Positions 55,090-64,000 of a DNA stretch of 64,000 nt are shown in pieces. Position numbers and translations under genes: made by a program. Under the pieces are notes generated by a model. That model did no database searches, was not told where the DNA came from, and saw only the letters and a list, made by a program, of their open reading frames with translations. The DNA comes from Flammeovirgaceae bacterium BBD 1991-12. Lineage in GTDB: Bacteria; Bacteroidota; Bacteroidia; Cytophagales; Cyclobacteriaceae. Position 1 is the stretch's first letter. Each line of letters begins with the position of its first letter. The DNA is taken from contig LYSV01000032.1 of assembly GCA_001657315.1 (NCBI GenBank), positions 1-64,000 of the forward strand. The letters run 5' to 3'.

Positions 55090-55155
55090 TCTATGTTCAA
55101 CGTTTAAGGTTCAACGTTGCAAGCATCAATTAACATTGAACTCTAAACTTCGAAC
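55090..55155. repeat. Degenerate GTTCAACGTT repeat run
   Basis: The spacer between rseC and the flavodoxin gene contains TTCAACGTT twice in direct orientation within about 25 nt, plus diverged inverted versions (CATTGAACTC, CGAACGTTAAAC). It is low-complexity and could fold, but no function is apparent. Confidence 0.45.
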
Positions 55156-55161
55156 GTTAAA

Positions 55162-55677
55162 CTATTCTCCAAAGCCTTCTTCCTTTAGCTGTGCCACCCA
55201 CATTTGTATCCTTTCTTCAGTAAGGTCTTTTTGATTATCTTCATCGATCACAAGCCCGAGGAATTTACCATCTACAATGCCCTTGGATTCTTCAAAATCA
55301 TAGCCATCGGTAGGCCAGGCACCCACAAATTTTGCCCCGGAATCCACTATTCGTTCATGGATGATGCCAGGTGCATCGATAAAGGTATCGGGATAGCCAT
55401 CGGCATCTCCCAGGTTAAGGTAGGTTACCATTTTACCGTTATAGTCTACATCTTCGATCTCGTCGATAAAGGAGTCCCAGTCCTCCTGGAGCTCGCCGAT
55501 CTCCCATGTGGGGCAGGCCAGGATCAGGTAGTCATATTCGGCCATATCATCTGAAGTGGCCGAATTCACGTTGTGCAAAGCCACAACGTCCTCACCACCA
55601 AAGACCTCCTGTATCCGGGTAGAAACCCTTTCAGTATTACCGTCAGTAGATCCGTAGAAAATTCCAATTTTTGCCAT
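55162..55677 (-). CDS. Long-chain flavodoxin
   Basis: This 171-aa protein has the FMN phosphate loop IFYGSTDGNTERVS, the isoalloxazine loops ACPTWEIGELQEDW and NLGDADGYPDTF, and a long-chain insertion around the last strand (AWPTDGYDFEESKGIVDG). Flavodoxins carry single electrons at low potential in place of ferredoxin. It lies between the DHOD-like gene and rseC-rnf, two genes downstream of a PFOR that lacks its ferredoxin domain, so it is a likely direct acceptor for PFOR and a donor to Rnf (inference). Confidence 0.95.
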   Translation of the reverse strand: MAKIGIFYGSTDGNTERVSTRIQEVFGGEDVVALHNVNSATSDDMAEYDYLILACPTWEIGELQEDWDSFIDEIEDVDYNGKMVTYLNLGDADGYPDTFIDAPGIIHERIVDSGAKFVGAWPTDGYDFEESKGIVDGKFLGLVIDEDNQKDLTEERIQMWVAQLKEEGFGE

Positions 55678-55695
55678 AATCTGTTTGTTCAGTTT

Positions 55696-56724
55696 TTATA
55701 GAAAATCATCACCATCCTTAGGGTGATACTGCATGAATAATTCTGATTTCATTAATATGTCCACATACTGCGCCCGCTTGTAGGCAAAGGGGTCAGTGAG
55801 GTTGGACTTTGCCAGCTTACCCTTGAAGTCGGATAATTGTTTGTATCCTTTGGACTCCATCCATTGGGTCATTTCTTCCAGCATGTGTGTGATATGTGAA
55901 ATACCCTTGTTGTAGATAGCGCTTACCACCTGCACCGTATCCGCCCCCGCCATGATCATCTTCAGAGCGTCCTCGCCGGTCATGATGCCGGTATTGCTGC
56001 ACAGGGTACCCCTGACATTACCGAAAAGCAGTCCTGCATATCTCAGAGCGAGACGATGATCTTTGGAAGAACTGAAATTATAGGGAAAATGATGCTCCTC
56101 CTTCTCCAGGTCAATATCGGGTTGGAATAACCGGTTGAACAGCACAAAGCCATCGGCTCCCACCTCATCCATCTGTGCAATCACGCTGAGGGTATTGGTG
56201 TAGTAAGGGCTAAGCTTAACAGAAACCGGGATCTTCACAGCTTCCTTTACGCGTTTCAGTACATTGACCTGGTCACCGGTAATACTCGCACCGGTCTTCT
56301 TCGGGTCGATCACGTTGGCATAGAAGTTCAGCTCCAGCGCATCTATACCGGTATCCGCCATTTTGACAGCATACTCTTCCCATGTTTCCTCATAGACACA
56401 GTTGAGACTTCCGATAATGGGGATGTTCAGTGACTCCTTGATACGTTTCAGCTTTAGCAAATGCTCATTCGGGCCTGCGTGCCCCAGTTTTGGAAAAATA
56501 GAAGCATGTTCGGCATCCCAGTCTTCGTAGAGGCCTGTCTCTTCTTCCATCGCGTAGGATTCCAGCTGGATCTGCTCTTCAAACAGCGACTTGTATACGA
56601 TCGCTGCTGCACCGGCTTCCTCCAGCTTGATCAGATTGCTCATATCCGTGACCAGATTGCTGGCGCCAATTACCAGTGGATTCTTTACCGGTATGCCCAG
56701 ATAGGAAGTTTTCAGGTCAATCAT
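55696..56724 (-). CDS. Dihydroorotate dehydrogenase-like flavoprotein
   Basis: This protein of about 342 aa is a DHOD-fold TIM barrel: LKTSYLGIPVKNPLVIGASN, AAAIVYKSLFEEQIQ, IIGSLNCVYEETWEEYAV, ALELNFYANVID, VKLSPYYTN, DGFVLFNRLFQPDIDLE and FMN-phosphate segment GADTVQVVSAIY. It occurs next to PFOR genes in many Bacteroidota. Pyrimidine synthesis is unlikely to be its role; an electron-transfer or dehydrogenase function tied to PFOR is probable. The ATG at 56724 overlaps the PFOR stop by 8 nt; an ATG at 56736 would add four residues. Confidence 0.85.
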   Translation of the reverse strand: MIDLKTSYLGIPVKNPLVIGASNLVTDMSNLIKLEEAGAAAIVYKSLFEEQIQLESYAMEEETGLYEDWDAEHASIFPKLGHAGPNEHLLKLKRIKESLNIPIIGSLNCVYEETWEEYAVKMADTGIDALELNFYANVIDPKKTGASITGDQVNVLKRVKEAVKIPVSVKLSPYYTNTLSVIAQMDEVGADGFVLFNRLFQPDIDLEKEEHHFPYNFSSSKDHRLALRYAGLLFGNVRGTLCSNTGIMTGEDALKMIMAGADTVQVVSAIYNKGISHITHMLEEMTQWMESKGYKQLSDFKGKLAKSNLTDPFAYKRAQYVDILMKSELFMQYHPKDGDDFL

Positions 56725-59700
56725 TGATGGCTTCATTTAAAGGTTCTTCTTTGCTTTTATCTTCAGTACTGCTCTGGCCAAGGTGCCGTAGGTCATCAAA
56801 CCTCAATTTGTTATCCTCTTTCGCCAGGTTGATCAATCGCTCGGCTTCCTCCGGGTTGGCCCGCATAAGTGAGCGGTAGCGGATCTCTTCTTCCACGTAA
56901 TTTCCAAAGTCGGTCTCTACAGCAGGAGAATCCCAGTGGAAAGGGTCCTGGCCCTGCGCTCTCAGGTCCGGATTGAACCTGTACATAGGCCAGTAGCCTG
57001 ATTTTGATGCCCGCTCAGATTGTTTTTTGGCTTGCTGCAGATTGTATCCATGAGCAATACATGGTGAGTAGGCAATGATCAAGGATGGTCCATTGTGTTT
57101 TTCCGCCTCCACTATGGCCCGGGCCGATTGTTCCCGATCCATGCCCATGTTCACAGAGGCAACATAGGCATTCCCATAAGAGGCCATCATCAGCCCCAGG
57201 TTCTTCTTACCCAGTTTTTTTCCATCGGAAGCGAACTTGGCTATTGCCCCTCTCGGAGTAGCCTTGGAGGATTGCCCTCCGGTGTTGGAGTATACCTCGG
57301 TATCCAGTACCAGCAGATTAATATTCTTATCAGAAGCCATCACATGATCCAGACCGCTGAAGCCGATATCATAGGCCCAGCCATCCCCTCCGATGATCCA
57401 GACTGATTTGTCTACCAGGTAATCCTGTAGTTCTATGACCTTCTCCAAAACGGGCTTCAGGTTTTTGTCAGCTTCCTTCAGTGCTCCCGGAAGCAGTTTC
57501 TTCACCTCATCAGCATGGGTCTTTGCTTCAGTGGTTACCTCATCCCAGAGATCAAGTGATCTTTTCAACGCTTTGGCGAGTTTTGTGGATTTAGTCTGTT
57601 CCAACCACGATTCAATATTGGTTTTGAGTTGCTTTCTGTTGGCGTCAATGGCCAGTCGCATACCAAAACCGTATTCTGCGTTATCCTCAAAGAGTGAATT
57701 GGCCCAAGCAGGTCCGCGTCCGTTGCTATCCTTAGAGTAAGGCGTTGAAGGGAACGTACCGCCATAGATGGACGAGCAACCGGTGGCATTGGCGATGAGC
57801 ATTCGGTCGCCAAACAGTTGTGTGGCCAGGTGGATATAGGGGGTTTCTCCACAACCTGAACAGCATCCGGGATATTCAAAATAAGGCTCTTCTGTATTAA
57901 ACTCGGGCACAAAATCAAGTTTTGCTGCCCACTTGGCGGGATTACCCGGCCTGCCTCTTTTCTCCAGCTTTTTCGTAGCGGTAGGGATAGTTCCGTTCAG
58001 CGACATCATGGAAACAGGCACCACATCACCTTTCAGCCGCAGCACGGGATCCATTACTTTCTCTGCAAAATCTCCGGAACCTGCGGGTACCACATCCTGC
58101 ATATTGGCATGTTTTTCCTCTTTGGCGGGCACAGGTACTTCTATCACTGCGTCAACTGCTGCATCGATGGCCTGCCAGTTCATCTCTACAATCTCCTGCC
58201 CCTTGCGCTTGAATTGTTTTTCAATGTACTGCTTGATCAGCGCTATGGCTTCGTCTTCGGGCAGTACTCCCGAAAGCTTGAAGAAGGCCGTTTGCATGAC
58301 ACTATTGATCCGGCCTCCAAGGCCTACGCTCTTGGCTATTTTCGCGGCGTCAATGGCATAAACCCTGATCTTTTTCTCACGTATGGTTTTTTGCATATCC
58401 TCGGTGAACAATCCAAAGATCTTTTCTGGTTTCTGGCTACTATTGATCAGAAAAGTACCTCCTTCGGTGATACCCTCAAGAATATCGTACTTACCGATAT
58501 ACTGAGGCCGGTGCAGTGCGATGAATTCTGCCTTGGTCAGGAGGTATTCAGACTTAATCCTTTCCTTGCCAAACCGTAGGTGGGACACGGTGTAACCGCC
58601 CGATTTATTGGAATCATACTGGAAATAGCCCTGTACAAACTGATCAGTGCTCTGACCTATGATCATAATCGAGTTCTTATTGGCAGATACCGTTCCATCG
58701 GATCCGTACCCCCAGAACTTACATCGGATAATGCCTTCCTGCTCCGTATCTATTTCCTCTTTGACCGGGATGGAAAGATGGGTGACGTCATCATTGATAC
58801 CCACGGTGAAACCGTGCCAGCCGTCATTGTCCAGATGATCGAACACAGCCTTGACCATCGATGGCGTAAATTCCTTGGAAGAAAGTCCGTACCTTCCACC
58901 AATGATCTCCACGTCGGCCTTTCCCTTGAAGGTGGATACAACATCCAGATACAGAGGCTCTCCGGTAGCTCCGGGTTCCTTGGTACGATCAAGCACGGCA
59001 ATTTTTTTGACGGACTCCGGTATTTTGTTCAGAAATGCTCCCACCGAAAACGGTCTGTAAAGCCTCACCTTCAGAAGCCCAACCTTTTCTCCCTTGTTAT
59101 TCAGGTAGTTCACCGTTTCTTCTGCCGTTTCCATACCGGACCCCATACCTATAATGATCTTTTCGGCCTTAGGATCACCCACATACTGGAACAGCTCGTA
59201 CTTTCTGCCAGTCTTTTTGTAGAAAAGGTCCATGTACTCCTGCACAATGGAAGAGCATTCCTGATAATATTTATTTACTGTCTCCCTCCCCTGGAAGTAC
59301 ACATCAGGGTTTTGAGCACCTACCTTACACACCGGATTTTCGGGCTTTAATGCCTGATCCCTGAAGGCCTCCACATATTTCATATCCAGCATTTCATGCA
59401 ATGTATCATAATCCAGTGCTTCTATCTTTTGCATGGAATGTGAGGTACGGAAACCATCGAAGAAATGTATAAACGGGATACCAGACTTCAGAGCCGCCAG
59501 GTGCGCAATAGCTGCCAGATCCTGGGCTTCCTGCACATCACCGGAGGATAGCAAGGCAAAACCGGTACTGCGGGTGGCCATTACATCCGAGTGATCTCCG
59601 AAAATAGACAGCGACTGCGCCGCAATGGAGCGTGCAGAAACATGAAATACGGTCGGCTGCATTTCTCCGGCAATCTTAAACATATTAGGGATCATCAAAA

Positions 59701-59974
59701 GCAACCCCTGGGATGCGGTAAAAGTAGTGGCCATGGCACCACCGGACAGCACACCATGGATAGCTCCAGCTGCGCCTGCCTCAGACTGCATTTGTATCAC
59801 TTCCACCCGCTCACCAAACAGATTCTTCTTTCCCGCGGCGGACCACGCATCTGCCTTCTCACCCATATCCGAAGAAGGCGTTATCGGATATATAGCAGCA
59901 ACTTCGCTGAAGGCATAGGCCATATTCGAAGCTGCAGTGTTCCCATCCGTTGTAATGTATCGGGCGTTCTTCAT
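56717..59974 (-). CDS. nifJ: Pyruvate:ferredoxin (flavodoxin) oxidoreductase lacking the 2x[4Fe-4S] domain
   Basis: This 1085-aa protein is a homodimeric NifJ-type PFOR. N-terminal TDGNTAASNMAYAFSEVAAI and YPITPSS, FIHFFDGFRTSH, LKVRLYRPFS, IGGRYGLSSKEF and NRGPAWANSLFEDNAEYG-like segments span the pyruvate, CoA and TPP domains. The proximal cluster Cys residues are present in GCCSGCGETPY (705, 708), NATGC (733) and SPCIAHG (972). The domain that normally carries two CxxCxxCxxxCP clusters between GTIPTATKKLEKRG (661-674) and the CSGCGETPY block is missing, about 100 residues, replaced by a 25-residue linker. Usual length is about 1170-1200 aa. It heads the redox operon. Confidence 0.93.
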   Translation of the reverse strand: MKNARYITTDGNTAASNMAYAFSEVAAIYPITPSSDMGEKADAWSAAGKKNLFGERVEVIQMQSEAGAAGAIHGVLSGGAMATTFTASQGLLLMIPNMFKIAGEMQPTVFHVSARSIAAQSLSIFGDHSDVMATRSTGFALLSSGDVQEAQDLAAIAHLAALKSGIPFIHFFDGFRTSHSMQKIEALDYDTLHEMLDMKYVEAFRDQALKPENPVCKVGAQNPDVYFQGRETVNKYYQECSSIVQEYMDLFYKKTGRKYELFQYVGDPKAEKIIIGMGSGMETAEETVNYLNNKGEKVGLLKVRLYRPFSVGAFLNKIPESVKKIAVLDRTKEPGATGEPLYLDVVSTFKGKADVEIIGGRYGLSSKEFTPSMVKAVFDHLDNDGWHGFTVGINDDVTHLSIPVKEEIDTEQEGIIRCKFWGYGSDGTVSANKNSIMIIGQSTDQFVQGYFQYDSNKSGGYTVSHLRFGKERIKSEYLLTKAEFIALHRPQYIGKYDILEGITEGGTFLINSSQKPEKIFGLFTEDMQKTIREKKIRVYAIDAAKIAKSVGLGGRINSVMQTAFFKLSGVLPEDEAIALIKQYIEKQFKRKGQEIVEMNWQAIDAAVDAVIEVPVPAKEEKHANMQDVVPAGSGDFAEKVMDPVLRLKGDVVPVSMMSLNGTIPTATKKLEKRGRPGNPAKWAAKLDFVPEFNTEEPYFEYPGCCSGCGETPYIHLATQLFGDRMLIANATGCSSIYGGTFPSTPYSKDSNGRGPAWANSLFEDNAEYGFGMRLAIDANRKQLKTNIESWLEQTKSTKLAKALKRSLDLWDEVTTEAKTHADEVKKLLPGALKEADKNLKPVLEKVIELQDYLVDKSVWIIGGDGWAYDIGFSGLDHVMASDKNINLLVLDTEVYSNTGGQSSKATPRGAIAKFASDGKKLGKKNLGLMMASYGNAYVASVNMGMDREQSARAIVEAEKHNGPSLIIAYSPCIAHGYNLQQAKKQSERASKSGYWPMYRFNPDLRAQGQDPFHWDSPAVETDFGNYVEEEIRYRSLMRANPEEAERLINLAKEDNKLRFDDLRHLGQSSTEDKSKEEPLNEAIND

Positions 59975-60298
59975 AATCTCAACTCATTTTAATGTAATTC
60001 TGCGCTTTAAATTCCACGTCCAAGATCATCACTATAGTGTCAGTCAGGAATGGGATTGGTCAGGATATGGACTGATTTATATCAACTGGATTTTTCACTC
60101 ATGGCTGTAGGGGTAAACCCAAAAGGGACCTTCATTTACATGAGTTCGTGAGTATTCTGACAGTCCGGCTGTCTTCATTTGCATTCCCATTCATCCTGAA
60201 AAATCTGCCATTCGACCGGATTTTGGTTCCAGGCCTCGTAAAAACGCACTTAACAAGGATTATTTTGAAAGATTTGAAGCTCATCATTGGAAAAATAA
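59975..60298. other. Divergent intergenic region between PFOR and the surface protein
   Basis: This 324-nt gap must contain promoters for both the PFOR-rnf operon and the rightward surface-protein gene. Short ORFs on both strands here have no recognisable product. A small dyad GACAG/CTGTC lies near 60158-60172. No clear TAnnTTTG element was identified. Confidence 0.5.
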
Positions 60299-63200
60299 AT
60301 GAAGACGATAAAGAGAGTGCAGAAGATGAAGACAAGATTACAACTGATAATGGTGTTTGCTCTGGTGATGATGCAAACTGCGTTATTTGCTCAGTCAAAC
60401 TTTGACTGTAGTAACAATTTGTATCAGGTAGTAAATGGAAAAGACCTGAAACGTCTGGATCCGGCCACCGGAACCTACACGGATATAGGCAGTGCGGCCG
60501 TATCCTACAATGGAGCGGGATTTAACTATGAAGATGGTTATCTCTATGGAATAAGCTCAGGGAACCTGGTCAGAATAGACAATACCGGTTCAGCGACCAG
60601 CCTTGGGAGTATTAGTGGTTTCAATTCGATCAGCTATTCCGCTGACTTCGATACACTCGGTAACTGGCATTCCTTTTACAGATCCAGTGGGTCATGGTTC
60701 ATGACCCGGATCGATGTAAGCCTTGCTTCACCGACGGCGGAAGAATTTGCGGTGACCGAATTAGCGGGGGTAGCATCTCCGGAAGTGTGTGCAGACATTT
60801 CCTATAACCCTGCATCACATAAATTCTATGGCATGAAATCCGGTAAGCTTCATGAATTTGACCATATTAACCGGACGGTAAGGGTCATCGCCAATTATTC
60901 ATCAACGGCTCCCTCGGGAGGTTATGGAGCGGCATGGTCGGACATTGAAGGAAATACCTATTTCTTTAACAACGGGACGGGTGACATTTATAAAGCCTCT
61001 TTTGATAACAGCGGCACAATATTGTCATTTGGATTTACAGCTACGTCACAACCCAATAGCAGCAACGACGGTATGAGCTGCCCTCTGGCGGCTCCACCGG
61101 CTTTTCCTGAGGTATGTGACAACGGACTGGACGATGACGGAGACGGGCTGATCGATTGTAATGATCCGGACTGTACTTCTACCGTATCATGTGGTGTTTC
61201 AGGTCTGATCTTCAGCACTGATTTTGCCTGTCAGCAAAGTATTGTTACCTATCATGCGTTTTTTACGAACAACTCATCACTGACGAATACACTGACTGTG
61301 ACTGACGTGCTTCCTACAGGATTCACGTTCCTGCAGGATACCATTGATTTTGACGCAGGGGGCTCTTCAGACTTTAGTCAGCAGCCCGTGGAAGGAGATA
61401 ACGGCACATTGCAATGGGGTACAATAACTCTTGAGGGAGGAGAAACCGTTAAAATATCATATGATGTTACGGTAGACAATACTGCCTCTGCCGGCACCAA
61501 CAGTAACAATATAACGGTCGCTCTTGGTACACCAGGCACCATATTTGATCCAACAGTGCTCTCATCGGATGTTGTGATCAGTAGTTGTCCTACACCCAAC
61601 ACGTTCGAATGTGAACCTGCATTTTACCAGGTGTATAAAAAGAAAGGCAAGAATCAGCCCAATGTATACGGCAAACTGGATCCTATCACAGGTGATTACA
61701 TTCAAATTGCCATCGCCTCTGACTTTGCCAACGGGCTGGGCTATGATGTAAATACAGGACTGGTGTATGGCGCCTCTGGCAAAACATTCATTCAACTGGA
61801 TGAGGACGGCCTCGTTCTTGACAAGGGGATCACGTTCAACAAAAAAGTATACCGTGGCGATATCAACGAAAACAGTGAATGGTACGGTGTGGATGGAAGT
61901 GATATGGTAAAGATAGATATCAGTGGTACGCCAACCGTACTGGCTACCTATGCAGGACAGGGGCTTGTCGGCTGGGATATAGCCTACAATACGGATGGCC
62001 ACTTTTACTCCATTCATAATAATAAGCTTTACCAGTTTAATACCAGCAGCAATACAAAGTCAACCATTGCTACACTCAGTGGCGCTGGTATTCCCTCCTC
62101 AGGAGGATATGGTGCGCAATGGACGGGATCGGACGGTTATCTTTATGCTTCTCACAATGCTACGGGTACCATTCTCAGAGTAGATGTTACCAATGGAGAA
62201 AGCAGGAAGGTTTCAAGCTCGATAGACGGACTGAGCAAGAACGATGGATTTTCCTGCCCATTGGATATACCGGCTGTATATGAATTCGACTATGGCGACA
62301 ACAGCCGTCTGCCACAAAGCAGGGTGCTCTCCTACCGCCAGGACCTCAGCAATGACGGGCTGCCTGATTACGCCACGGTATGGATTGGAAATACCGTAGA
62401 CTACGATGTAACGAACCCGGCCAATACGGATGCTGATGGTGACACGGACGACGGGCTGAATTTGGATACACGCATAGCCAATGGCCAACTTACGGCGAAC
62501 ATAGGGCTGAATGCCAACGAAAACCTTAACCTGTTCTACGCCATAGGCGTGGACTGGAATGATGATGGCACGTTCGATGAAGTGATCAACGGGAACCGGG
62601 CAGTGACAGGCGCTGAGTCTCTGGTACAGAATCTTACTCCACCTTCCGGATTTATCACCGGCTTGATCAATCTGAGGGTGTTGGTCTCCGAGGAATCTGT
62701 AGATCAGAACAATATCAGCGGCGATATACTGGCCATGGGTGAGGTGGAAGACTACCGTTTTCTGATCACATCTGATGAAGATTGTACCAACGGAATTGAC
62801 GATGACAGCGACGGTCTGATCGATTGTGACGATCCGGACTGCTCCGCATCACAGGAATGCCCTGAGCAGCCTACCGACGGTGGTGGCGGAGAAGGTGGAC
62901 TGGAAAGCAATGACCGTCTTTCAGGCAAGATCGCCAAAGCACAATTCATGAGGAATAAGGCTGGAAAAAAGGATTTCAACAACAAAGCGGAACTACGCAA
63001 AATTTCAAGGTCCAAAAATTACGGTAAGAAATCACCCGCCGGTCGTATTTTCGCCGGCAGCATAGAGCAATTCATTCCACTGGATGTATTGCCTGCCACG
63101 GAATCGTTTGTTTCTTCACCGGAACACCTTACAGACATTACCAATGCAGAAGAAGTATTTTCCGTAGATGTTTTTAACGGAGACGCACGTGTAGCTACCG

Positions 63201-64000
63201 TACTGGCGCTTACTTCAGAGTCAGGGGTATATGAACATACCAAGTATGTCTGTGACCGGCTTAATGGCTCTTCGGTAGAAGACATCCTTACTTACCAGAT
63301 AGACGGAGAACACGAATTTCACATAGCCAAACTGGAAACTGTCTCAGGAGCGCGTGAATATGCTACCAGTTTCTCTGTAAGAGAGGATGGCGAAGAGGGC
63401 TTTGGGCTTGAGAGCCACTGGAACCTGGCCTTTTATACACCTGATGTGTCCTACTACAATTTTCAGGTTTGGGCAAATACCACAGAGCGTCTGTTCGACC
63501 TCGTGAATGAAGTGATAAGACTACTGAAAGTGCAAAGGCCTATCAATACCTTCGATGTGAGTGATGCACCTGGTGTATTTGTTAACGATGCTGAGCTGAC
63601 TTCCGGTATGCTCAGACTGAATATCACCAACAAAACGTCCAGTGCCCAGTTGAATGCCATAGGACAGCTTAGTGAATCCGAGACCTCGGACACACGGGAA
63701 CTTAATTATACCATAGCACTGGACGGAGCACAGCATCAGCAGGTGGATATTACCGTGGGCAGCGTCTATGATCTGGGACTGACCTTTCATGATGAAAACA
63801 ATGCTATGCCAGATGTTATCTTTATGGCAGATGGAGCATGGGGTACGGATTATGACCCTTCTGTAGAGGAAGTGAACAGCTTTGTTGTTGACCCTGGGTT
63901 CAATGAAGATCCACACGCCTTTGGGTTGGAAAGAAATGTGCACATTATGGGAGGTGTGAAGCAATCAGTAGCTGTATTCCGTTCATTCAGCCCTTCCTTC
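60299..64000 (+). CDS. Large secreted multidomain surface protein (3' truncated)
   Basis: The frame from ATG 60299 (or ATG 60326) is open to the window edge, 1234 codons. A Sec signal (LQLIMVFALVMMQTALFAQ) is followed by a propeller-like DUF6923-type domain (about 35-265). Then comes a CDNGLDDDGDGLIDCNDPDC acidic motif (about 271-291), a DUF11-like beta-sandwich (FQQ-type start near 300-425, LTVTDVLPTGFTFLQD), a second DUF6923-type domain (about 445-660), a GEVEDYRF domain (about 680-820), a second TNGIDDDSDGLIDCDDPDC motif (about 828), and an uncharacterised region. Such proteins are usually T9SS cargo; the sorting domain would lie beyond the edge. Adhesin or matrix role is inference. Confidence 0.8.
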   Translation, partial: MKTIKRVQKMKTRLQLIMVFALVMMQTALFAQSNFDCSNNLYQVVNGKDLKRLDPATGTYTDIGSAAVSYNGAGFNYEDGYLYGISSGNLVRIDNTGSATSLGSISGFNSISYSADFDTLGNWHSFYRSSGSWFMTRIDVSLASPTAEEFAVTELAGVASPEVCADISYNPASHKFYGMKSGKLHEFDHINRTVRVIANYSSTAPSGGYGAAWSDIEGNTYFFNNGTGDIYKASFDNSGTILSFGFTATSQPNSSNDGMSCPLAAPPAFPEVCDNGLDDDGDGLIDCNDPDCTSTVSCGVSGLIFSTDFACQQSIVTYHAFFTNNSSLTNTLTVTDVLPTGFTFLQDTIDFDAGGSSDFSQQPVEGDNGTLQWGTITLEGGETVKISYDVTVDNTASAGTNSNNITVALGTPGTIFDPTVLSSDVVISSCPTPNTFECEPAFYQVYKKKGKNQPNVYGKLDPITGDYIQIAIASDFANGLGYDVNTGLVYGASGKTFIQLDEDGLVLDKGITFNKKVYRGDINENSEWYGVDGSDMVKIDISGTPTVLATYAGQGLVGWDIAYNTDGHFYSIHNNKLYQFNTSSNTKSTIATLSGAGIPSSGGYGAQWTGSDGYLYASHNATGTILRVDVTNGESRKVSSSIDGLSKNDGFSCPLDIPAVYEFDYGDNSRLPQSRVLSYRQDLSNDGLPDYATVWIGNTVDYDVTNPANTDADGDTDDGLNLDTRIANGQLTANIGLNANENLNLFYAIGVDWNDDGTFDEVINGNRAVTGAESLVQNLTPPSGFITGLINLRVLVSEESVDQNNISGDILAMGEVEDYRFLITSDEDCTNGIDDDSDGLIDCDDPDCSASQECPEQPTDGGGGEGGLESNDRLSGKIAKAQFMRNKAGKKDFNNKAELRKISRSKNYGKKSPAGRIFAGSIEQFIPLDVLPATESFVSSPEHLTDITNAEEVFSVDVFNGDARVATVLALTSESGVYEHTKYVCDRLNGSSVEDILTYQIDGEHEFHIAKLETVSGAREYATSFSVREDGEEGFGLESHWNLAFYTPDVSYYNFQVWANTTERLFDLVNEVIRLLKVQRPINTFDVSDAPGVFVNDAELTSGMLRLNITNKTSSAQLNAIGQLSESETSDTRELNYTIALDGAQHQQVDITVGSVYDLGLTFHDENNAMPDVIFMADGAWGTDYDPSVEEVNSFVVDPGFNEDPHAFGLERNVHIMGGVKQSVAVFRSFSPSF

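Noticed and set aside
60132-60405. Short ORFs on both strands upstream of the large surface protein
   Set aside because: They overlap its start and signal peptide in other frames and have no recognisable product.

Overview
The window looks like a chromosomal segment of a Bacteroidota bacterium, probably a marine or free-living member of Cytophagales (order is inference). The phylum call rests on a SusC/SusD pair with a third surface lipoprotein, a metalloprotease ending in a type IX secretion (T9SS) sorting domain, lipoproteins with acidic residues after the lipobox Cys, and A-rich leaders instead of Shine-Dalgarno sites. I found no rRNA, tRNA, CRISPR array or insertion sequence.

Layout. (1) 1-3100: AT-rich accessory DNA with the tail of a coiled-coil protein, a broken heptad-repeat gene, a possible structured RNA, a Methyltransf_32 methyltransferase, a cluster of inverted repeats and an SGNH/SASA esterase. 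(2) 3245-32653: a polysaccharide utilization locus (PUL) for high-mannose N-glycans. The minus-strand arm reads SusC, SusD, LamG lipoprotein, glycosylasparaginase, GH2 beta-mannosidase, sodium:solute symporter, GH92, GH92, GH85 endoglycosidase, GH92, ROK kinase, CutC, GH47. The divergent plus arm reads DeoR regulator, GH92, a 55-aa ORF and a phosphomannose-isomerase-like protein. Together they could release the glycan (GH85), trim alpha-mannose (four GH92 plus GH47), split the beta-mannosyl core (GH2), remove Asn-linked GlcNAc (glycosylasparaginase), then import and phosphorylate sugars. (3) 32669-40159: a T9SS metalloprotease, a stand-alone paralogue of its propeptide, and an AsmA protein. 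(4) 40343-45341: a group 3b-type [NiFe] sulfhydrogenase operon hydB, cNMP-binding protein, hydG, hydD, hydA, maturation protease. (5) 45457-49243: a VapBC-like pair, an SRPBCC-like protein, two LPP20-type envelope proteins and a small helical protein. (6) 49404-59974: a redox operon read leftward: pyruvate:ferredoxin oxidoreductase (PFOR), DHOD-like protein, flavodoxin, RseC, RnfB, C, D, G, E, A. (7) 60299-64000: the 5' part of a large secreted multidomain protein.

The most striking observations are lesions and variations in otherwise recognisable enzymes. rnfB is split by an exact 8-bp tandem duplication. The PFOR lacks the domain that normally carries two [4Fe-4S] clusters and sits two genes from a flavodoxin. 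The GH47 mannosidase stops just before its Ca-binding NTEAH motif, which continues in the +1 frame across a prfB-like GUU-UAA-C. The PMI-like protein has lost two zinc ligands. The free-standing propeptide paralogue beside the metalloprotease could be a dedicated inhibitor.
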